Shown here piece after piece: positions 35,991 to 47,537 of a DNA stretch of 64,000 nucleotides. The DNA comes from Paramecium tetraurelia (Eukaryota > Ciliophora > Oligohymenophorea > Peniculida > Parameciidae): assembly GCF_000165425.1 (NCBI RefSeq), contig NW_001799067.1, positions 254,867-318,866 of the forward strand. The letters are read 5' to 3'. Each line of letters begins with the position of its first letter. The first letter of the stretch is position 1. The notes beneath the pieces are model-generated. The model had not been told where the DNA came from and ran no database searches. It saw nothing but the letters and a program-made list of their open reading frames with translations. A program made the position numbers and the translations under genes.

Positions 35991-36514
35991 TAAATTAATA
36001 TTTTAATTAAACATATAAACTTTAATATTTATAGGGCTAATAATTTTCACCTTCACCTTCACAACCAAAAAAAGAAATTATATCTTAAAGAAAAATGTTG
36101 ATTATGCACAGTTTTAAATGTGCATTTACTTTGTCTAATTGTCCTTTGTATTGAAATGGACAATCAAAAAATTTAATTAATTCAAAACATCAAAAATTTC
36201 CTCTTTTGATTGATAGGATAGGGGTAACCTTCAATTTAGTATTATTCTAAATAAAAGCTAATATATAATTTAGATTAGATTCAGTAGATTTCTGGCAGAG
36301 GACTATCCCATAGACCTTACTAAATTTAGTGTTGATATTTAAAAATATTGCGATTATTTATTTGATTGAAATATCTCCATAGTCGGTTCCGTGGGAAATT
36401 ATGAAAATTTAATAGCAAAAGGAGCTTTTGTTGAAATTGGAAATAAGGAAGTTTTTTTTTTTAAGTGCTAATATAAATGAAAATAAATGTTGTTATAATT
36501 TTTAAATGAAGAAA
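35991..36514. other. Unresolved region between two minus-strand genes
   Basis: About 520 nt. On the minus strand a frame from about 36450 to 36010 reads HGTDYGDISIKQIIAIFLNI and KFSKVYGIVLCQKSTES, then one TGA, then CFELIKFFDCPFQYKGQLDK and VNAHLKLC with a C...H..C spacing, then GCEGEGENYQPYK. It has no clear start, stop or intron that removes the TGA. It may be a decayed gene with a zinc-finger-like stretch. The plus strand shows nothing convincing. Confidence 0.35.
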
Positions 36515-37359
36515 TCATTTTAGAACTGTTTTCTATCTCTTAAGCTCTTTTTGGTTTTATGCAGATGGGATATTAAGACAACCTTCACAAGAACATTATT
36601 CTCCACAAATTTATCCCCTCTTAAAGCATTCACAATACTTTTTTTAACATCCAGTCGTTTTGCATTTGCATCCATAACTCATTTGCAAGGATAATAGTTC
36701 ATTGACTGGAACCTTTTTATCACGATGACATTTTTTATAAACATGATTTATAGCCTCATCCCTTTCTTCATAAAAATCTGTACAATTTTTACAATCTTTA
36801 CATTGGCATTCATCTAAGCACATTCTACCACTATGGAAGCATGCACAGTATCTCTTAAGACAATTACTTTAAGAACAATTACATGGCTAGATTTCTAAGT
36901 CTGCAATATTGTCTATGTCTCTTTAAAATTTATTTTAAACTTTTTGCTTTTTACTCCGTTATTTCTCCTGAATTTGAATTAGATCAGGTTTGGATGTTTG
37001 TTACTGAACTTTGGACTACTTGAATTCTTCGTCATCTTCTATTTTTATGGGTATTACAGGGTTGATAGTAGATGGTTTAGGTAAAAAATTTTAAAAGTTA
37101 GATATATAAGGGAAAAAAGGATCGTTTTGCATCACAGGATGATATACAAACCAAGAATTCTGATGATCAGTTAGTGTCTATTATATACTGGAATGAAAAG
37201 GTTGACTAATTGGTTAAAGAGTATATGTTACTTATCATGTTTAATGTAGAAAATAGGATAATATTAGACTCGATCTTAGCTTGGAGGAGGAGGTGGAGAA
37301 TTGGATTATTGTTAAGCTTCCTGCTCTTATTTTGGTTAGGGAGAAAATTATGAATTCAT
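36515..37359 (-). CDS. Tesmin/TSO1-like CXC protein (LIN54 type, DNA-binding)
   Basis: About 271 aa; one 29-nt intron at 37160-37188. Starts MNSQFSPQPKQEQEA with a Pro/Gln-rich N-terminal half. Two cysteine-rich CXC motifs fill the C-terminal half: CNCSQSNCLKRYCACFHSGR followed by CLDECQCKDCKN, a ~40-residue spacer, then CKCKTTGCQKKYCECFKRGQ followed by CGEQCSCEGCLN. Paired CXC motifs with a conserved spacer and the K.YC.CF core are the DNA-binding domain of tesmin, TSO1 and LIN54, the last recognising cell-cycle CHR promoter elements. A transcription factor role in the nucleus is therefore likely. The protein is short for the family. Confidence 0.9.
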
Positions 37360-37517
37360 TTTGCAAACTTATTAAAATCAATAGACTATCTAAGAACTGA
37401 TACTTATAAATCAGAATTGAAACAAGAAATATTAATAGAAAGATGATAAAAATTCAAAATTTTAAATGTTATTTGTGCATTTATAAAAATATTCATAATT
37501 GCTCAATTCAATCTCTG

Positions 37518-38511
37518 TCAAACAATCTGTCCAAAAAGCTTTTTGGCTTATTCTATTATTGGGCTGGTTAATTGGGTCCCTATAATGATATTAGTAGGAT
37601 GAACTACTTATGTTTTATCCAATGGTTTGGCTGTGACAGGTGCTCCAGGGTGTCTTGGTGAAACGGTTTAGCCCAATGGAAGAGTGGTAGTTGGGGCATA
37701 AACAGGGCCAACTGGTGGACGAACAGTTTATACGGGGATGGATTGGACCAAGGGTTATTAGACAATTGGCTATTAGTAAACTTAGACTGGTTAGGGTTAA
37801 ACAACTTGGACTGGTTGTTAAACGTATTAGACAGGTTATTAGACAACTGGTTAAGCAACAACTTATTGGACTGGTTAGACTTATTAGTGAACAACTTATC
37901 TTTCAACTGGATAATATTCAACTCTTTCTTGATATCTATCAACAGGGACGTATTCTAAATTAGGAATCAAATTTACCTGTGTATTTCTCTTAGTATACTT
38001 ATGGTACATATTCAGTTTGGTATTCCACTGCATAATAATCTGTAACATATTTTTCTCTTGGCACTTAAACTTTTTATCTGACTTCCTCGTATTCTATGAC
38101 TGTCTTTTCATATGGGACATATTCAATTCTGCTTTCTCCTTGGATTGGTTATGCTGCAACAACTGGTTGAGCAACGACTGGTTGGGCGACGACTGATTGT
38201 GTGACTATTGGTTGTTAGACAACTGGTTGAGCATAGACTGGCTATTGAACAACTGGTTGAGTATAGACTGGTTATTGAACAACTGGTTGAGTATAGACTG
38301 GTTATTAAACAACTGGTTGAGCATACACTGGTTGTTAAACAACTGGTGCTTAATAAAGGGGTTGTGAATATCTCAATGGGGATGAGGTAAGAGGGGGTCC
38401 ATAAGTCACTGGAGCAGGAGCATATTATGGAGCGAATCCTGGTTAAAATGTTGGTTATTAGTATGGGCCAGGTTATGAAGCTGGATGTTGAGAGGGAGGA
38501 ATATTGCTCAT
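37518..38511 (-). CDS. Alveolin-like cortical protein with Pro/Val/Gln repeats
   Basis: About 323 aa; one 22-nt intron at 37955-37976. N-terminus MSNIPPSQHPASQPGPYQQP; then tandem decapeptides of type PVYTQPVVQQ; then an alveolin-like core: EYVPYEKTVIEYEEVRQKVQ, REKYVTDYYAVEYQTEYVPQ and EYVPVDRYQERVEYYPVERQ. These short V/E/Y/P repeats are typical of alveolins, the intermediate-filament-like proteins of the membrane skeleton under alveolar sacs, and of ciliate epiplasm proteins. A second Pro/Val/Gln region follows and the end is ...EQAKKLFGQIV. Structural role in the cell cortex, by family. Confidence 0.82.
38221..38340 (-). repeat. 30-bp tandem repeat, four copies, in alveolin-like CDS
   Basis: Four consecutive 30-bp units of the form aactggttgagyatanactg plus gytattraac on the plus strand, encoding PVYTQPVVQQ on the minus strand. 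Copies differ at a few bases, mostly silent or Ala/Thr exchanges. Weaker copies flank both sides. Confidence 0.9.
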
Positions 38512-38609
38512 TTTTGTTTTTGATAAATAAATTTATTTTGAGATTAAAAAAAGATATAATTTTTATGAATAAAAATAAATAGCGTCACTTTTTATTTAAT
38601 TATTAATTA

Positions 38610-40096
38610 TCATTCCCGAAGAAATTTGCTTATTATATTTCCAAATCCTTATTTTTTGCCTTAAAATAACTCAAGTTTTAAAATGGAATCACTGATCTTT
38701 ATTTCATCATTATGATGAAGTTCTATCAAATTTGATTCAGCTTTCTATTCCGATTATTCTGCAGTTTGTACACTTATCCAAGTCCCATTAGCAGAATCTC
38801 TATCTTAAAATCCATCGTTTATTATCCATGCTGACAACCTAATTTAAATAATCCTATTACTTTTGAGAGTACTTAATTCGACATTACTTCCTCGATATCG
38901 TATTAGAATTGATCTTTATATTATTTTCAGATCCCCTCCCTACGAAAAAGTCAATAGAATCTGTCTAAGTCTGCCCTACAAATAAATTTATGGATCTATT
39001 AATATATACTCCTTGACCTTGGAATTTCACAATTAAAATAGGTATTGAGTATTCCCTTAATTTTGCATAAAGATCTTCAATTGAAAGACTCTTTATGGAT
39101 TCAAGAGGCTCTAAAATGCCGATTTGATTTAATAAGTCACTCAAATGAATTTCATGTTTTTGTGAAGATTTCAACGTAGATAAGTGTTTAATTATACTAT
39201 ACCATTCATCATCGATATCTTTGAGATTAGGATTCAAATTGTGATTTAACAATATATTAAAAAAAGTGTCGCTTCCAATACTGAATTTATGACCTTATTT
39301 TAGCACACAAGGTTCTTATCTAAAGATTCGCAAGTACGTTCCATATATGCTCCCCAGGTCTTATATTTACACAATTTTAGGATTTCTATATTAATAGAAA
39401 CATACTCTAAAAATTAGCTAATTTTATATTTTATTTAGGCTGGGAGTTTGATAAGTTCTAAGGTTTTTGCATAAATAGGATCTAGTATTTATTGTTTTCT
39501 GAAGTAATCATTGTAGATTATCTTACAATGGATTCGGGATATCACTCTATCTTCAGGTAAAACTATAGTGTTAGAATAAAGATCTGTTACTTATGTCATT
39601 AGGAATTATATCTTAATTTTGGCGATATTATCGGCCGATTAGTATGTCAACAGAATTAGTATTTTTTTATGAATCTACAAGACTATGAAATAGTTCATTC
39701 TTATTTACCCAAATTCATTAATAAAATAATGATGGTGTGTGTTCATGTTTTTAAGTTAACTAACTTTGATATGAGGTAGTGTTGGATCAAATTAATTGTT
39801 TTAAATTGGGTCGGTGCGCTTTTGAAGATAATTCTAAATGTTTTGCGGTTTTTCTCTAAATCTTGTGCACAAATATACCTTGGTGATAGTCTATCTCTCA
39901 ATAAAGGTCTTGGCAAAGAAAAGTAAATTTAGTTATCTCCATCTTCAAAGAAACCATCATTCCTCATGGGAGGAATATCACCCATAAAAATATTGAATTG
40001 ATCGATTCCTTATTATAGAAAGGAGAAAATCTGTCTATTGATGGACAAGTCAATTTCTATTTGGTTGTCTTGAATCTCATTATCAAAATTGCTCAT
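38610..40096 (-). CDS. Protein with two FHA domains
   Basis: About 455 aa in six exons; introns 39856-39878, 39683-39708, 39563-39590, 39386-39405 and 38839-38860. First FHA: SVDILIGRQYRQNQD, IILPEDRVISRIHCKI, QDLGSIYGTYLRIF and LKQGHKFSIGSDTFF. A helical linker of about 100 residues follows. Second FHA: DFFVGRGSENNIKINSNTIS, RKQCRIKYSQK, DRDSANGTWISVQ and LHHNDEIKISDSILKLEL. Both keep the SR..(H/Q)C and (N/Y)GT(W/Y) elements used to bind phosphothreonine, with His replaced by Gln in the second. All splices are fixed by continuity of the beta strands. A phospho-dependent adaptor is inferred. Confidence 0.87.
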
Positions 40097-40206
40097 TAAT
40101 TATATTAATTAAGTAGAAAAATATGATGACTTTTATGTTTAATTTAATTTTTGCTGAGCTTAAAAACCTATAGAATATGTAAATTATAAGATGTTATTCT
40201 ATCAAA

Positions 40207-40568
40207 TCAGCTTCTTCTCATTCTTCTATCTCTCTTTGGAGGATCTTAGGCTTTTCCAACACAATTATCATCTTAGTATGTGTATAAATTGGGGAAAGGC
40301 TCTTTCTCTGTTGCTTTTCTATTTTCTTCAGTCAAATCATCAGCAAATTTCTAGTTTTTAATTATTAATGTACAGTCAAATGTTTTCTGGCTTAGTTGGC
40401 AGCTGTTTCTTCTTTTTTCTGTCCACCCAAATTGGTTGTTGGTAAACAAGCATCTCCAGGTTTCATTGCTAAGTTATGTCCAACAACTGATTTAGTGTGT
40501 CTCAGCTTATGGTGTCTAGCTTAGATAGCTATTATGAGGATCAAGAGCAAAACAATTTTTTTTAACAT
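40207..40568 (-). CDS. Small secreted protein
   Basis: About 112 aa; one 23-nt intron at 40351-40373. A strong signal peptide, MLKKIVLLLILIIAIQA, is followed by a basic stretch (RHHKLRHTKSVVGHN), GDACLPTTNLGGQKK, and a charged end DRRMRRS. The mature part holds only two cysteines. No family recognised. It shares a very short divergent intergenic region with the gene at 40619. Confidence 0.75.
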
Positions 40569-40618
40569 TATTATATTAAAAACGAAATTGGGTTCATATT
40601 CACTTAATTAATAAATTA
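40569..40618. promoter_or_regulatory. 50-bp divergent intergenic region
   Basis: Only 50 bases separate two divergent start codons (40568 minus, 40619 plus). Both promoters and both 5' leaders must fit here or overlap coding DNA. No specific element can be named. Confidence 0.5.
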
Positions 40619-41741
40619 ATGCAACAACTATAAAATTGTCTGCTTGATAAAGACATGATTCTTCAAAGTGATGGTACTCTATATATCGGATCTTTTAATC
40701 AACAACACCTCGAGGGATATAGTTTAGTAATCAATCCTGATGGATGTAATATTGACATAAATAATTAGCGTATTATTATGGATTCTTTAAGAGATCCAAA
40801 CCTAAAGATGTAGGTGTTTATAAACTGAAGAACTCTTGTCTAAAGTTATTCTGGGGAGATGATGATACCATCAAGAGTGTTGAAAACATTGAAAATATTG
40901 GCTTCATATAAAAAATTATTCCATTTAAGAATAATTGTTACGGCAATAAATTACTCATCAGGATCAATCCATTAAGTTATGGAGTGACTAAGAACCAAAA
41001 GTATGATGGATTCACAGTTATGCATTATAAAAATGGTGACATTTACTATGGAAACGTATATAAAGGAAAATAGAATGGAGAAGGCATTCATTATAATAAT
41101 TACTTATAAGAATGGTATTGGAATAAATATACTCATGGAAAATTAGTGTCACATTAGCTTTATGGCAAAAATCTTGTACCAAGAGAATTGATTAGTAAAG
41201 ATTTAATGATTATTTAGGCAAACTCTTTAATAAAGTGAATTTTAAGCCCTCCTAAATCACCATGGTCTCTCTTTCCAATATCCAATAATTGATAATAAAT
41301 CAATTGCTACTCAATAGTGAGTAAAATCATTTATCTTTGGCATCAACTGTTCAAAGTGCTCATCCTGCTCATCGAGAGAATCTCTCATAAATTTTGATTG
41401 ATGAAGATGATATTAATAATGCTGATGAGTTGGAAATTTTGCAAGATTCCTAGATTGTATCTAATGATTAAGATCTTCAAATTTACAACCAAAATGATTA
41501 GTAAGATGAATTAGAAGCTAAATTATCAAAATGTTAAACAGAAAAAGCCTTATTAAGAATTGAGAAATAGAGATAAAATAAATTTTCAACATAGCCTTCT
41601 CAATCAAAATCTCCTAAAAATATTAGATAATAAAATACTTTAACAACAATGTAATCAGCCCCAAAAATAACCATATATAAGAGATCTGTTTCACCAGTTT
41701 TTACTACTATTCGTCACTTGTTTTCAGTAATCAGAATTTGA
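40619..41741 (+). CDS. MORN-like repeat protein with disordered C-terminus
   Basis: Start MQQLQNCLLDKDMILQSDGT; introns 40746-40768 and 41195-41217 (both 23 nt); about 358 aa. MORN-like units are present: GTLYIGSFNQQHLEGYSLVI, then a ~70-residue divergent stretch, then GDIYYGNVYKGKQNGEGIHY. After the second splice (ELIS|KLFNKVNFKPS) the protein is Ser/Gln/Asp-rich and likely disordered, ending TTIRHLFSVIRI. Weak relation to phosphatidylinositol-kinase-type MORN scaffolds; no enzymatic domain is seen. Confidence 0.7.
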
Positions 41742-41776
41742 TTTGATGATATTTATTAAAAATATTTAATTAAATA

Positions 41777-42077
<301 letters not shown>

Positions 42078-42098
42078 GATATAAAAATTTAAATTATT

Positions 42099-42971
42099 AT
42101 GGAAGATAATTAATGTTTAGCTTCTCTCTTTGCTGACCTCTTATAAATTGTCAAGCCTTAATCAGCTGACATATAACAGTTTAAAGAAGTCTCTAATGAA
42201 AGATTAAGAAAATGTATTCTTGAATTAGTTCGAGAACTCACAACTCTTGTGTAGAATCTGAAGGTACAATTAGAAGAATTCAATGATAACAAATATGAAC
42301 AAGAGATCTAAAGACTTGAAAATACAATTCGATAACATATAAGAGTAGAATAATAATAAAGATTACATATAGAAGCACTCACGCAAAAACTAGAGGAGGA
42401 ATATTAGAAATATGAAACAGAAGTCAAAAATTAAAATGAAAAAATTAAGTAATTAGAAAATGTATGTTCGTAAATATCAATAAATAAAGTCTAAAATCTC
42501 AATTAAACTAATTTTATTATAGATCCTAATAAGAAATCACCGACTGCTTATGATAGATTGAATTAATTAGTGAGTGCCAAAACAAAATAATCTACTCAAT
42601 CAGCATCAATTATAAATTCAAAATAGTTATTAAAAATTTATTCAAATCCACAACAATTATTTAAAAAAATGCAAGATCACAAAAACATTGAATAAATGCA
42701 AATCAGAGTCGATACACAATAGTCTGATAAGGAATAGAGTTTATTGAAACTTCGAAGATGTGTGGAAGACAACTAAAGTGGAATGTTTCAATCTTAGAGA
42801 ATCGAATCCACTAGTTTGGAAAAGTATAACAGAAATTCAAAACTGATGAGAAATTCCACTAGACAATCATAGGTCATGGGAAATAGTTTTGATCTTGTTT
42901 CAAAGACTATGCAACATTACAAGAAGTAGCAAAAAAGTATTGGTATTTTAAGATAATCATGGAAGAAATGA
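42099..42971 (+). CDS. Coiled-coil protein (~290 aa), unrecognised
   Basis: A single exon from MEDNQCLASLFADLLQIVKP to TGA at 42969-42971, beginning only 21 nt after the LC8 stop. Residues ~40-120 are a strong coiled coil (NERLRKCILELVRELTTLVQ; QRLENTIRQHIRVEQQQRLH). The rest is Ser/Gln/Asn-rich and basic (MRNSTRQSQVMGNSFDLVSK). Probably a cytoskeletal or ciliary linker, by composition and context only. Confidence 0.7.
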
Positions 42972-43010
42972 TTATTATCTCCTTTTTAATTAAAATAATA
43001 AAATTATAAT

Positions 43011-44294
43011 ATGAGTCAATTAGTTTGCTCTTCTTGTTTACTTAATTTCCCAGAAGAACCAGCCTATAAGGAGCATTACAAAACAGATTTCCATAGATAT
43101 AACATTGCTAGAAAAATGATTAACCTCGCTCCAGTCTCATTTGAAGCTTATAAGGAAAGTAATTAATCAAAATCAATTATTAGAATTTGACAAAATATCA
43201 GAGTAAAAGATCATAACCCCAATTCAATCTTAAACATTTAAATGTTGCAATAAAGAGTTTAAGTCAAGTAAAACTTATTAAGCTCATCTTGTTTCAAAAA
43301 GCCATTAATAAAATTAATTAAAATCTCCTATCACAACAAATAGAAGTTAAACAGGAGATTCCTTATTGAATAGTAATGTATGCTTATTTTGTGATGAATT
43401 ATGCGATACTCTTGAAGATTGCTTAAAACATATGAGCAATCATGGATTTTTCATTCGTGAATAAAAATGCTGCATAAATATTGAAGGATTGCTAAAGGCC
43501 TTATCAGAACAAATTAATAAGAATAATACTTGTTTACATTGTTTCTAAACATTCAAAAACAGCCACGCCACAAAAGATCATATGCTAGACAAGGGACATT
43601 GTTTTATGCCTCAATAAGAATATAAAGTTTTATCAAAATATTACAATTTCGAAGAAAAGCTATTAGGAATATTGGCAGAGCAAAAGGAATAACAACTATA
43701 AATTGAAGCCAAAAAACAATAATTGCAATTGAAATAAGAATAAAAAGAAGATTAACAGGATAAGAAAGTTGAAAACTAAGTTGAAGAAGAAGGAGATTGG
43801 GAAGATGATGAAGATTTAGATTTAGATTCTGATGAAGAGGAAGAGGACTTGAAATTAAAATAGAAATAAACTGATGATTTATAAACTGATGAATAACTCA
43901 GATAGAAGAGATTAAAATAATTATTAAAATAGATTAGTAAACATAAGGCTACATTGACAAAGACTGGAGAATTGTTGTTACCAGATGGAAAATTGTAATA
44001 ATATATAATTTATAATTAGATTGGGACATAGAGATTATAGAAAATATTATAAGTAGAATCACATTCCATTCAAAGTTGCAGAACCTGAAAAAGTGGAGCA
44101 ATGTAAATTATTAATATAATAATTTAGTGGATGTTGCTGATGAAAATCAATTAGCTTTGCTAAGTAATGATCTTATAGTTGGCCATTTGAGACATTTTTA
44201 TTATTAAAAGACAAGAACATTAGCACACGGACAAACAAAGATTGGTTAAAGAAACAACTTAATTTAAATGAGATGGTTAAGAAAGTCTTGTTGA
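43011..44294 (+). CDS. Rei1/ZNF622-like zinc-finger protein, 60S biogenesis factor
   Basis: About 402 aa; introns 43159-43183, 43995-44019 and 44103-44127 (25 nt each). Begins VCSSCLLNFPEEPAYKEHYK TDFHRYNI, then NLAPVSFEAYKE, the hallmark of the Rei1/ZNF622 N-terminal finger. Further C2H2 fingers follow: CCNKEFKSSKTYQAHLVSKS, CLFCDELCDTLEDCLKHM and CLHCFQTFKNSHATKDHML. An acidic stretch (WEDDEDLDLDSDEEEEDLK) precedes a basic C-terminus with LLPDGKLLGHRDYRKYYKQ and GQRNNLIQMRWL. Family members act in late cytoplasmic 60S maturation, releasing Arx1 or Tif6 factors. Very likely the same role here. Confidence 0.88.
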
Positions 44295-44351
44295 TTAGTG
44301 TTAGTATGTAATTTAATCAAAATTAATTTTATTACAATTTTCATTTAATAC

Positions 44352-45450
44352 ATGATTACAAAATTCATTACTTTTAAATTGGATTTATCATAATTCAATT
44401 CAATCAAACAAATAGTTTAGCTGACTAATGGCTATGCTATTTTAGGGGAATAATTTTTTGAATAAAAATTAAGTATTAAACTTCACTTAATAGAATCGAC
44501 GACAATTGCATTAAATAATTAATTGTTTTTATATTTTGAAGTATAAAACGGATGCTGCAAATTTGAAGAGCCCTACTAGATTGGATAAGGACTAGCTATT
44601 TTATCCAATATTGTTTCAAATGACAAATTTTTAGTTGCATTAATTTCAAGATAGGGAAATAGAAGTCTAATTTAATTCGACCCAAAATAACAGACAAATT
44701 CCTTTCTAATTCCTCATCATCCTTATTAACAGTATCATATTAGTAATTAGATATTAATTAGATTGCGAATCTACATTTAAGCTTTTTTCATTTAATGAAC
44801 AAATTATATTAATAGAAATTCACCATTCAGAACAATTATTAATCTTGGTAATTCTTAGCCATCCTAAAGCTTAAAGGATTGAAATGTAATGTAAAGTAGG
44901 GTAAAATATATAAATATAAAAAATACATAATACTAATTAAATACTGATAGTTGTGGACGAGGATTTTCACATTTTTGACGGATCTAATGAGATTATGAAA
45001 ATGAATAAATAAATGCCTACATAATTTAAGGTTAAATTTGTAATAGAAATTTAAGAATAACAAATTTTAATTTTGAAGGATAGGGTAGATAAGTTTTATA
45101 AATTTTGTGATTTTCGCTTTGATTCAGATTATTTTTTTACATTGAAATCTAAAGAATTGCTTAATGGATAAGTTAGCATTGAAACTGAAAAGAAATAATC
45201 TATAAATTTATCTAAATTTAAGGGAGAATTTTATATTTGGATCAGTACGATCTACAAATGCAAAGATGAAGATTCAAAGATTCTCTATATTAATGCATTC
45301 AAGTTGAACAATTAATTGCAAGCATAATTTATTGAAAACTATAAATTTTGGAAGAGTTAATCAATTGAGTTTATTTTTAAAGACGAATTCGTAAGGGAGT
45401 ACCTATTTTTTAGAGATTAATAAACAGTAAAAGGCTTATATATAAGTTGA
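44352..45450 (+). CDS. Unrecognised protein, possibly beta-propeller-like
   Basis: Start MITKFITFKLDLSQFNSIKQ; one short intron of 19 nt at 44743-44761; about 359 aa. The N-terminal two thirds alternate short beta-like strands (YAILGEQFFEQKLSIKLHLI; LAILSNIVSNDKFLVALISR; ILIVVDEDFHIFDGSNEI), suggesting a propeller or beta-sandwich fold. The C-terminal part is more charged, ending QTVKGLYIS. No family recognised. The splice is supported since it joins the two open frames. Converges on DRC1 with about 50 nt between stops. Confidence 0.6.
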
Positions 45451-45501
45451 TAAATTAAAACAATTAGAAATTATCTATATTTACTATATTAATTGACTAT
45501 A

Positions 45502-47509
45502 TCATTTGCTGTTTTGCAATTTTACATTATCTTATTACTATTCTAGCTTTAAAAATCTTGTAGGAGGTATTTTTAATTCATGATTAATCTAATTTAAATA
45601 TAATGAGATACTTATAAATATTGATTGAGTAGATTTTTTAATTCTTCATTATGATTATGAATTTATCCTGTTTCTTCTACTAATTTAGATCTTTTAAGAA
45701 GTAATTCGTAATATTTGCTCAACTATTTGTCTAGGATCCTCCAAACTCTAAAGGTTTTCTCTGGGAGAACTTAAGTAAGTTTTTCCCAATATTTTTTGCC
45801 TTCCTTTGCTATTCGCTCTTTTTTTTATCTTTCAGTTTCTTATTTAGCCGCTCTTCTTGACGACATTTTTTCAATTTGTTTCTTCCTTTATTCGTTAGTT
45901 TTCATCCAATGCATTAAAAAGTTGATAATGCTATTTTAGTTTATGATAAATGTTTCATAATTAATTTTAGGAGCTTCGTCTGGTACAGTTTAAGGTTATT
46001 CAATTTAAACCTTTTTAATAGCTTCAGTGACAGCTTCTTATTGAGGTTGTTCTTCTTGGACTTTTAATTCACAATTTTTTATTAATTCGTCAATGAAAAT
46101 AAGCATTTCATCTATTGAATCAATATTGAGACATTTCTTTATGACTCCTAATTTAACACTAGTAATCTCTTATTATTCAGCCTTCTCTAAGGTTTCTCTC
46201 ATTTTATCATCAATCAAGAAATCAACTTCTTCAATTAAGATTTCGACTATTTCTTCTAATTTGTCTTCGCTTAAAGGTAGTTGAACTTCCTCTTCAGCCA
46301 TGATTTGTGATTTTTCTTTTTTATATTAATAGAATAGAAATACCTTATGTTTCTTTTTAGTCTTATGGTTCTTCCCAATCTACACCTAATTATTAAATGT
46401 GAATGGTTTTGTCACATTTTAGAATTTTCGCCTTGAGTTTTCTGACTTCTAATTCATTCATAGAATGTATATCAGCATAAGCTTTTTAATCGGCCTTATC
46501 GAAATGCTTAAATTTTCTCTGTAATTCTTTAAATTGCCTGGTAATACGTTTGTATTCTTAAGTTAATTCTTTGTTTGTTTATTTAAATTTGGTATCAAAT
46601 TCATTATAATCTTTGATTAGACTTCTTAATCTATTATTTAAATTTTAGTCTTTTCTTTTTAGATCATCATGAGTGTGTGTATGTGAGATTTGTTTTTCTT
46701 TTAGCACTTTTAGATTGTAATCTAATTTTTCAGTATTCAATTGGTAGAGTGCTTTCATATCTTCATAACACTTTTCCAAATTTTAGATTTCTGTTTCCAT
46801 TGAGATTTTGAGTTCAGCATATGATTTCAATCCTTAGATTCTTAACTTTTCAATGTCTTTAGTATATTCTTCCTCTTTTCTTTCTCTCTCATCTACAAAT
46901 GATTTTTCCTTCTCTGTTCTTTTGTCAAATAAATTTCTTATTTCAGTTTAATAATTATTCAATAAATTGGCTCTCTAATTTGATTATTATATATGATTAT
47001 ACTTCTTCAATGTATTCATTTTCAATGGATTCAAGATCTTCATGTATGCATTCTCTTAATTAAAAAAATTGAGATCTCATTTTCTAAATTAATGTTTGAA
47101 TATCAATGGCTTGCTCTTTAATCATTTTACCAAAATCATCATCTTTCTTATTCAATTCATCAAGAAATTATTTAATCAATTCATCTTTGGCATGCATTAT
47201 TTATGCAAATTTATCTTTCTATTAGTTTATCAATTTATTAAGTTCTTCACATTCATCTTTTTCTTATAGATTACACCATTCCTGTTCCAATTCAGCATTT
47301 TTTGAATTGGCCTTTTTGCTTTCGTCTTCTATTTTATTTGCCCTTTCAGCCCTTTTGAATTCTTCTTGTGCTCTTGTTTCCTTTTATTTTTAATCATTTT
47401 TCTATTTGATTGTATATAGTTCCTCTTTTTTTGTACGAATCAACATGTCAATATTGCCTCGACTCTTTTAAACTTATTCTGATCCCTTTGCTTATTTTTT
47501 CGAATCCAT
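45502..47509 (-). CDS. DRC1: DRC1, nexin-dynein regulatory complex subunit
   Basis: About 642 aa; introns 46975-47002 and 46316-46343 (28 nt each) and 45589-45611 (23 nt). Starts MDSKKQAKGSEQVQKSRGNI; long coiled coil with the N-DRC family pattern QKDKFAQIMHAKDELIKQFL and KKDDDFGKMIKEQAIDIQTL. Near the C-terminus are KKYWEKLTQVLPEKTFRVWR, LDKQLSKYYELLLKRSKLVE and NQYLQINHELKIPPTRFL, matching the conserved DRC1 tail. DRC1 forms the base plate that docks the nexin link and dynein regulatory complex on doublet microtubules. The second intron joins what looks like two genes: the ATG at 46301 (MAEEEVQLP) is internal. Starts 28 nt after the neighbouring kinase stop. Confidence 0.9.
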
Positions 47510-47537
47510 CAGTCATATAAATACATTTATATTAATG

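Noticed and set aside
46093-46301. Separate small gene starting at 46301 (MAEEEVQLP)
   Set aside because: A 28-nt intron joins it in frame to the upstream coiled coil, and the conserved C-terminal block belongs to DRC1.
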